Shown in pieces: positions 53,747 through 55,454 of a stretch of DNA of 55,454 nt (position 1 is its first letter; each line of letters begins with the position of its first letter). The notes below the pieces were generated by a model. That model did no database searches. It was not told the origin of the DNA and saw nothing but the letters and a program-made list of their open reading frames with translations. Source of the DNA: an uncultured Muribaculaceae bacterium (GTDB lineage Bacteria > Bacteroidota > Bacteroidia > Bacteroidales > Muribaculaceae); NCBI GenBank assembly GCA_934555895.1, contig CAKTFH010000015.1, positions 1 through 55,454 of the forward strand. Direction: 5' to 3'. A program made the position numbers and the translations under genes.

Positions 53747-53797
53747 CCACGATTATACCGTCGGGGTATTCCTGATGTTAAATAGAGGTCAACGCTC

Positions 53798-54397
53798 ATG
53801 AATATAGGAAGTTATCTGCGCAACATGATTCAGATAGTGTTTTCGCCGGCCCGCGGCTGGGAAGACCTTGAGGCCGACGAAAAGCGGCTGGCTCGCCAAA
53901 GGGAACCGGAAGACGCCGCCGGCGGCGACACATTCCGCCGCTGCTTTCTGCCGGTGGCAGCGGTGTGCTCGCTCACTTACCTACTGCGCCTGTTCTACGG
54001 CGACGCCGGAGGCGTAGTGGGCGCCATAGTGGGCGTAGTGGTCATGTTCGTGTCGCTGTTTCTTGCGGCTATGATAGCCCGATGGGTCATGCAGATAGCC
54101 CTCCCGCGGCTTCTCGCGGCCGATGTGCCCGACGAGGCCGAGGAGCGCATGCGTGTGATGAACCTCATCTGCTACAGTCTCACATACATAGCCCTCGTCG
54201 AGGCAGTGGCTAATGCGGTGAAAGTGCATATGGCGCTTTTCGCCTTCCTTCCCCTTTATCTTGTCTTTATCATCTGGAAAGGTGCCGACTATCTGCGTGT
54301 GGCCACCGAAAGCGTGCTCATGTATGTGATTGTGGCCTCGGCCGCCACCGGCGGCAGCGCCTACCTGGTGCTCTGGCTCCTCCGCGCCGTGGTGTGA
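53798..54397 (+). CDS. Yip1-like polytopic membrane protein
   Basis: 199 aa. The start MNIGSYLRNMIQIVFSPARG with the following W-E-D is typical of bacterial Yip1/YIP1-family proteins, in which a short amphipathic N-terminus leads into a 5-helix membrane domain. Five hydrophobic segments can be seen, around residues 50-65, 70-95, 120-140, 145-160 and 175-197. Function in bacteria is unknown; it may affect membrane organisation. Convergent with the glycosyltransferase gene, with a 34-base gap and no clear terminator. Confidence 0.75.
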   Translation: MNIGSYLRNMIQIVFSPARGWEDLEADEKRLARQREPEDAAGGDTFRRCFLPVAAVCSLTYLLRLFYGDAGGVVGAIVGVVVMFVSLFLAAMIARWVMQIALPRLLAADVPDEAEERMRVMNLICYSLTYIALVEAVANAVKVHMALFAFLPLYLVFIIWKGADYLRVATESVLMYVIVASAATGGSAYLVLWLLRAVV

Positions 54398-54431
54398 GCC
54401 GCAGTGTCACGTGTGCGGCAAAGGATATCAC

Positions 54432-55454
54432 TTAAGCTGTCAAAGCCTGAAACTGGGCTGTATATTTCTGTGCCATGGCCGCATCGGAATATCTTGTGCG
54501 CAGCATCCTGCGGGCAGCGGCCGCCATGCGCCGGCGCGTATGGCTGTCGGCATTAAGCGCCAGATCAATCTTCCGGGCCAGACGGGTGCAGTAGGGCTCC
54601 GTATCCAGCACATCGCCGATATGGGCTACGAAGGCGTCGCGCCCGTCGGAAAACATGTCGCATAGCCCGTTGCCGTCGGAAGTTACTATGGAAATGCCGG
54701 CGTTCATCATCTCCAGTGCCGCATAGCTGCATTGCTCCGTGTATGGCGACATCACTCCCGCGTCGGCCGCCGAATACCATAGCCTGAGCGCATCTTTTGC
54801 GAGTTGCCCCGGCAGGATGAGATTGGCAGCCACGGCGCTCCCGAGGTCCCAGTGCTCAGTAAATCCGCCCGGATTGCCGGCCAGAGCGCACCTTACCCTC
54901 GGATGGCTCTCCCTCACTTTTTTCAAGGCGCTCATTATGGCCCTGACCCCCTTGTGAGTGGCTGGGCGCGCCACAAACAGCAGCACCTCGTCGTCGTCAT
55001 TGAGCCCGAGCGCCCGCCGGGCGGCATCGCGCCTTACGAACCCCTTGCGGTCGGAGGGATAGCCGTTGTAAATGAGTGTCACCTTTTCATCGGGCACCCG
55101 GTATATGTCGCGCAGATATCGTCGTGTGGAATCAGACAGACACACCACCATGTCGGCCGCGGTGTAGATGGCCCGCTCCGAGTCGCAATAACTATGCACA
55201 TGGTTCCGCGTACCCTCTGAAACCGTTTCGGGCCTTTCTCCGCGCTCGATGGCTGCAAGCAGCCGGCTGTCGCCCATCAGCGGCGCACACCATCCCTGGT
55301 CGTGTATCACAAACACCACCTTCGACAGCGGAAACGCCCGCTTGAGCGCACCGATGTTTTCGGCGCATGGCGAGTGGTTGATGGAAAACCCAAGCCTGAA
55401 TGCCCCCTGCGGCCAAGGTTTATTTGACCCCTGAAAATAATTTGTTTTTGACCC
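54432..55454 (-). CDS. GT4-family glycosyltransferase, 5' end outside the window
   Basis: The frame stays open to the last base on the minus strand, so at least 340 codons are present and the true start lies beyond 55454; the GTG at 55319 is internal. GT-B fold, family GT4: N-terminal-domain phrases INHSPCAENIGALKRAFP and VVFVIHDQGW, then IYNGYPSDRKGF, LLFVARPATHKGV (donor-domain start) and SPYTEQCSYAALEMMNAG, the EX7E-type region with Glu in EQC and Glu in LEMM. It transfers a sugar from a nucleotide donor. From memory it resembles a Bacteroidota group (TIGR04157) found near radical-SAM peptide-maturation genes; that is unverified. Confidence 0.85.
   Translation of the reverse strand, partial: GSKTNYFQGSNKPWPQGAFRLGFSINHSPCAENIGALKRAFPLSKVVFVIHDQGWCAPLMGDSRLLAAIERGERPETVSEGTRNHVHSYCDSERAIYTAADMVVCLSDSTRRYLRDIYRVPDEKVTLIYNGYPSDRKGFVRRDAARRALGLNDDDEVLLFVARPATHKGVRAIMSALKKVRESHPRVRCALAGNPGGFTEHWDLGSAVAANLILPGQLAKDALRLWYSAADAGVMSPYTEQCSYAALEMMNAGISIVTSDGNGLCDMFSDGRDAFVAHIGDVLDTEPYCTRLARKIDLALNADSHTRRRMAAAARRMLRTRYSDAAMAQKYTAQFQALTA

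Overview
The window looks like a chromosomal segment of a gut Bacteroidales bacterium, most likely Muribaculaceae. That rests on the tig-clpP-clpX-recQ order, promoters of the TTTG / TAnnTTTG type, serine-type sulfatases, Bacteroidota-style lipoproteins and Por-like C-terminal tails, a fimbrillin-like surface protein, and generally absent Shine-Dalgarno sequences. Most genes are GC-rich. AT-rich islands stand out at 1-1190 and 28650-29660. No plasmid, prophage, rRNA operon or CRISPR array is visible.

Layout. 1-1.66 kb: the 3' part of an AT-rich fimbrillin-like surface protein, then a GC-rich thioredoxin-like gene with no proper 5' end. 1.85-3.93 kb (-): a tandem duplicate of secreted GH43 glycosidases. 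4.0-9.7 kb (-): ABC-F ATPase, a small Dabb protein and purL. 9.9-17.1 kb (-): the housekeeping block fabD, tig, clpP, clpX, recQ. 17.3-20.6 kb (-): merR-type regulator and two overlapping serine-type sulfatases. 21.0-28.6 kb (+): alaS, gmd and fcl (GDP-L-fucose synthesis), a clostripain-like lipoprotein, an MscS channel and a DUF3109 protein. 28.9-29.65 kb: a HigB/HigA-type toxin-antitoxin pair. 29.77 kb (-): tRNA-Arg(CCG), followed by mltG (-). 31.1 kb (+): degP/htrA. 33.1-38.0 kb (-): a secreted multidomain protein and hrpB. 38.2-44.3 kb (+): a RAYT-like HUH protein, a SpoU-family rRNA methyltransferase, radA and an M16 peptidase. 44.5-47.2 kb (+): two secreted proteins, the second with C-terminal repeats. 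47.3-53.25 kb (-): a probable four-gene operon of C1-type aminopeptidase, six-hairpin-like lipoprotein, GH13 amylase and SPOR lipoprotein. 53.4-54.4 kb (+): an orphan ribbon-helix-helix antitoxin and a Yip1-like membrane protein. 54.4 kb to the right edge (-): a GT4 glycosyltransferase that runs off the window.

How the genes work together. Core functions are protein folding and turnover (Tig, ClpXP, DegP, M16), purine and fatty-acid synthesis, DNA repair (RecQ, RadA) and alanyl-tRNA charging. The accessory theme is gut glycan use and surface display: arabinan-type GH43s, sulfatases, an alpha-glucan enzyme pair, GDP-fucose for surface glycans, and several exported repeat or tailed proteins. 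The least explained items are a dispersed AAACACACT-type motif that also forms a ~200-bp inverted-repeat element in the alaS leader, the RAYT-like protein with an extra C-terminal domain, the secreted protein pair at 44.5-47.2 kb with its two-state leader, twin TGTCC-N9-GGACA dyads near 1.7 kb, and the glycosyltransferase at the right edge, which may mark a peptide-modification locus just outside the window. All family assignments come from reading motifs; no search was run.
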